This document shows positions 6,871 through 8,584 of a stretch of DNA of 8,584 nt, piece by piece. The notes under the pieces were generated by a model that was not told where the DNA came from, searched no databases, and worked only from the letters and a program-made list of their open reading frames with translations. Each line of letters starts with the position of its first letter. The first letter of the stretch is position 1. A program made the translations under genes and the position numbers. Location of the stretch: assembly GCA_029256345.1 (NCBI GenBank), contig JAQSYC010000057.1:1-8584 (forward strand). The letters are read 5' to 3'. This stretch comes from Clostridia bacterium. Its GTDB lineage: Bacteria > Bacillota > Clostridia > Lachnospirales > Cellulosilyticaceae.

Positions 6871-6897
6871 TAAGAAATAAAAATAAAATATTTCTTA
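6871..6897. repeat. Perfect 9-bp inverted repeat, AT-rich
   Basis: TAAGAAATA (6871-6879) is repeated inverted as TATTTCTTA (6889-6897) around a nine-base A-rich spacer. It directly follows the T-tract of the preceding terminator. It could be a weak second terminator element, a transcript 3'-end structure, or a protein-binding palindrome. Chance is possible in DNA this AT-rich. Confidence 0.45.
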
Positions 6898-6934
6898 ATA
6901 TTATAAATAAGTTACAAAATTTTAATTATTTGTA

Positions 6935-6963
6935 TTGAAAAAGTGTCAAATTCAAATTAAAAT
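6935..6963 (+). promoter_or_regulatory. Candidate sigma-A promoter for the secreted PA14-like protein
   Basis: TTGAAA (6935-6940) and TAAAAT (6958-6963) are separated by exactly 17 bases in very AT-rich DNA. TTGAA (6935-6939) and TTCAA (6951-6955) also form a short inverted repeat across the -35 and spacer, which could be a regulator site but may be chance. Transcription would start near 6970, giving a leader of about 155 bases before the ATG at 7127. Confidence 0.55.
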
Positions 6964-7112
6964 GAATACAGAGATTAGTAGATATATTTAAGGTTTTCAT
7001 GTTTGATAGACATAGTTTTATAGAATGCAAAGGACTTTATGTATTTTTCATTTATGGGGTAATATGAAACAAAAATCAATGTTTTTAGTAAGTACAATCT
7101 AATAAAGGAAAG

Positions 7113-7120
7113 AAGGGGAG
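7113..7120 (+). promoter_or_regulatory. Ribosome binding site of the secreted PA14-like protein
   Basis: AAGGGGAG lies six bases before the ATG at 7127. It confirms that the long open frame running to the window edge is a translated gene beginning here. Confidence 0.75.
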
Positions 7121-7126
7121 AAACGG

Positions 7127-8584
7127 ATGAATAGAATAAAAAGGTTAGGAATAACGTTGTTAATGGTATTGACTATATTGATTCAAGCTGTGATAACATA
7201 CGGTATTCCAAATGAAGTAGTAGGTAAGACGTATATAGAAATTCCTGTGAAATTTAAAGGAGACATTACCTCTATGATTTCAGCCTATGTTCGAAAGGCA
7301 CAAACCACGGGTAATGCTAATGAACTATTTGATATAAGTGGTTATGTAATCTTTGATATTAAAGCATATGCCTATGAAACAGGTAGTGAAGTCAAAGTAG
7401 GAGCTGAGATTACATACAAGGATAAGGATGGGAATACTCAAAAAGATTGGTGGGACAATGTGGAGCAACTAAATAAGAGTGCCATAGGGTGGCCTAGCTG
7501 TTCTGGATATTTTATTACTGTTCAAGATAATATCCGATTTGTAGAACCTTATCAGAATAAAACTGAGCTGAGAATAATGCTTGAAATGAAGGGGAAGAAC
7601 TCAGGTTTTTCACGCGCCACGAATCATGGAGTGAGTTTATCACAAAATGCACCCGACCCAGTATCAGCAGATGAGTATCCAAAGGTACAATTGCAAACGA
7701 TTAATAGACACAATCAAACGGTCAACAATTATAGTGTGGTTTTTGATGTAAATGGAACGCAGCAAAAAGAAATATTCCCTTCACCCCTTAGTTTAGAACC
7801 TGGTGCTAAAGTGGCAGTTACCATTGCAGGGAAGAAATTAGATAAGCAGCAATATCAAGTTATAGCAAGTCAGCCTGAGCCAGTTATTCCAGCTAAAGAT
7901 AATAACGGATGGAAAAGTTTGGGAGATATCCCTAAAGTGCTGCCTAATACAAAAGAAGCTTATCCAGACTTAATAGATCGAGCAGGCTACATATCCACAC
8001 GGCATTATAATTATAAATACAACAGTACACAATATGGATCAGGCTCTATTCCGCCCAGAGCAGAGACTTTTGATTATCCGATAGGTAAAAACCTGGTGAT
8101 ACAGAAGAGTAATCTTGATAGTCAGAAGCAATACCACTCGATAGAAGAGAAATCGGCTTTTTTTGACAAAAGTAACATTGGAAAAACAGTGATGGATGCA
8201 GTTTATATACCCACAGAAAGTGGTCAGTATCAGTTTGGAGTATATTCTAATAGTGGGGCTTATGGATATATAATCGTTGACGGAAACCAAAAAACCATAG
8301 TTAATGATTTAAATGCCAATTCAGGTAATGCTACTTATCATAGCAGTAATACCACATTGACACTAACGGCCAATAAAAAATACACGATTCATATGGAGTG
8401 GGAGCAAAAAACATCTGACCATATTGCACCAAGACTGCAATATAAGAAAAAGAATGGAAATAGCTGGGGGGCAGCTCAAATTGTACCCAACACTTGTTTT
8501 GAAGATGAAAGGTATGTTGGGGGAGGAAACAAAGCAGTTAAGTTCTGGGGATACATTATTCCAGATCAGACAGGGGACTATCAT
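7127..8584 (+). CDS. Large secreted protein with PA14-like domain(s), 3'-partial
   Basis: The frame stays open from the ATG to the right edge (486 codons, no stop), so the C-terminus is missing. A Sec signal peptide is clear: the basic start MNRIKR, a hydrophobic core from Leu7 to about Ile23, and a likely cleavage after Gly26 (ITYG). Residues 27-180 contain a Trp-rich segment (DWWDN, IGWPSCSGYF) that I do not recognise. Residues 185-250 look like a small beta-sandwich. Residues 345-455 resemble a PA14 domain: VYIPTESGQYQFGVYSNSG, then IIVDG, then LTLTANKKYTIHMEWE and LQYKK. The motif WGYIIPDQTGDYH at 474-486 repeats the start of that module, so a second copy begins at the edge. PA14 domains usually bind glycans through an adjacent Asp-Asp pair, but the equivalent site here reads SNSG. 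A surface adhesin or carbohydrate-binding protein is plausible, and any anchor or enzyme domain would lie beyond the window. Confidence 0.9.
   Translation, partial: MNRIKRLGITLLMVLTILIQAVITYGIPNEVVGKTYIEIPVKFKGDITSMISAYVRKAQTTGNANELFDISGYVIFDIKAYAYETGSEVKVGAEITYKDKDGNTQKDWWDNVEQLNKSAIGWPSCSGYFITVQDNIRFVEPYQNKTELRIMLEMKGKNSGFSRATNHGVSLSQNAPDPVSADEYPKVQLQTINRHNQTVNNYSVVFDVNGTQQKEIFPSPLSLEPGAKVAVTIAGKKLDKQQYQVIASQPEPVIPAKDNNGWKSLGDIPKVLPNTKEAYPDLIDRAGYISTRHYNYKYNSTQYGSGSIPPRAETFDYPIGKNLVIQKSNLDSQKQYHSIEEKSAFFDKSNIGKTVMDAVYIPTESGQYQFGVYSNSGAYGYIIVDGNQKTIVNDLNANSGNATYHSSNTTLTLTANKKYTIHMEWEQKTSDHIAPRLQYKKKNGNSWGAAQIVPNTCFEDERYVGGGNKAVKFWGYIIPDQTGDYH

Larger units (their letters stand above)
6761..7126. 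other. AT-rich intergenic region between the LTA synthase-like gene and the secreted-protein gene
   Basis: This 366-base stretch contains no gene I can support on either strand. In order it holds a candidate terminator (6811-6869), a 9-bp inverted repeat (6871-6897) and a good sigma-A-like promoter (6935-6963). A leader of roughly 150 bases follows, with a weak TTTCAT/ATGAAA inverted repeat (7046-7051 and 7064-7069) and a strong ribosome binding site (7113-7120). I looked for cyclic-di-GMP (GEMM-type), preQ1 and other familiar riboswitch core motifs and found none that fit. Confidence 0.7.

Noticed and set aside
7003..7026. A second promoter in the leader (TTGATA ... TAGAAT)
   Set aside because: The spacing between the two hexamers is only 12 bases, too short for a sigma-A promoter. 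The pair at 6935-6963 has ideal spacing.
8039..8584. Reverse-strand open frames opposite the secreted-protein gene
   Set aside because: They lack ribosome binding sites and family features and lie antisense to a long, well-supported gene. The same holds for reverse frames opposite efp, yqeG, aroE and the left-edge gene.

Overview
The window reads as a chromosomal segment of a low-GC, Gram-positive, anaerobe-type Firmicute, most likely a member of the Clostridia (Lachnospirales-like). The basis is AT-rich DNA, strong AGGAGG-type ribosome binding sites, and a run of housekeeping genes (yqeG, aroE, aroK, aroQ, an M24 peptidase, efp) known from Firmicutes. An LTA-synthase-type membrane enzyme and a Gram-positive-style secreted protein agree with this. 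The genus cannot be fixed from the sequence alone. All genes lie on the + strand.

Region 1 (1-4317) is a tightly packed presumptive operon. It holds the 3' end of an unrecognised gene with an acidic tail, a YqeG-type HAD phosphatase, shikimate dehydrogenase (aroE), a type IV pilin-like pseudopilin, shikimate kinase (aroK), type II dehydroquinase (aroQ) and an Xaa-Pro-type M24 peptidase. Neighbours overlap or lie less than about 30 bases apart, and no terminator is visible between them. Three shikimate-pathway steps are present: AroQ makes 3-dehydroshikimate, AroE reduces it to shikimate, and AroK phosphorylates that. The pseudopilin and the peptidase are not obviously part of the pathway.

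Region 2 (4318-5011) is elongation factor P with its own candidate promoter, a strong Shine-Dalgarno sequence and a clear intrinsic terminator. The order aroQ - M24 peptidase - efp matches a conserved Firmicute neighbourhood (as in Bacillus subtilis).

Region 3 (5012-6870) is a 571-residue LTA-synthase-like enzyme with about five membrane segments and an extracellular alkaline-phosphatase-fold domain, followed by a candidate terminator.

Region 4 (6871-8584) is a very AT-rich intergenic stretch with a good candidate promoter and a leader of about 150 bases. It precedes a large secreted protein that is open at the right edge (486 codons seen). This protein has a signal peptide, an N-terminal half I do not recognise, one PA14-like beta-sandwich domain and the beginning of a second. 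It is the least ordinary part of the window. I see no CRISPR array, tRNA, rRNA, insertion sequence or phage gene.
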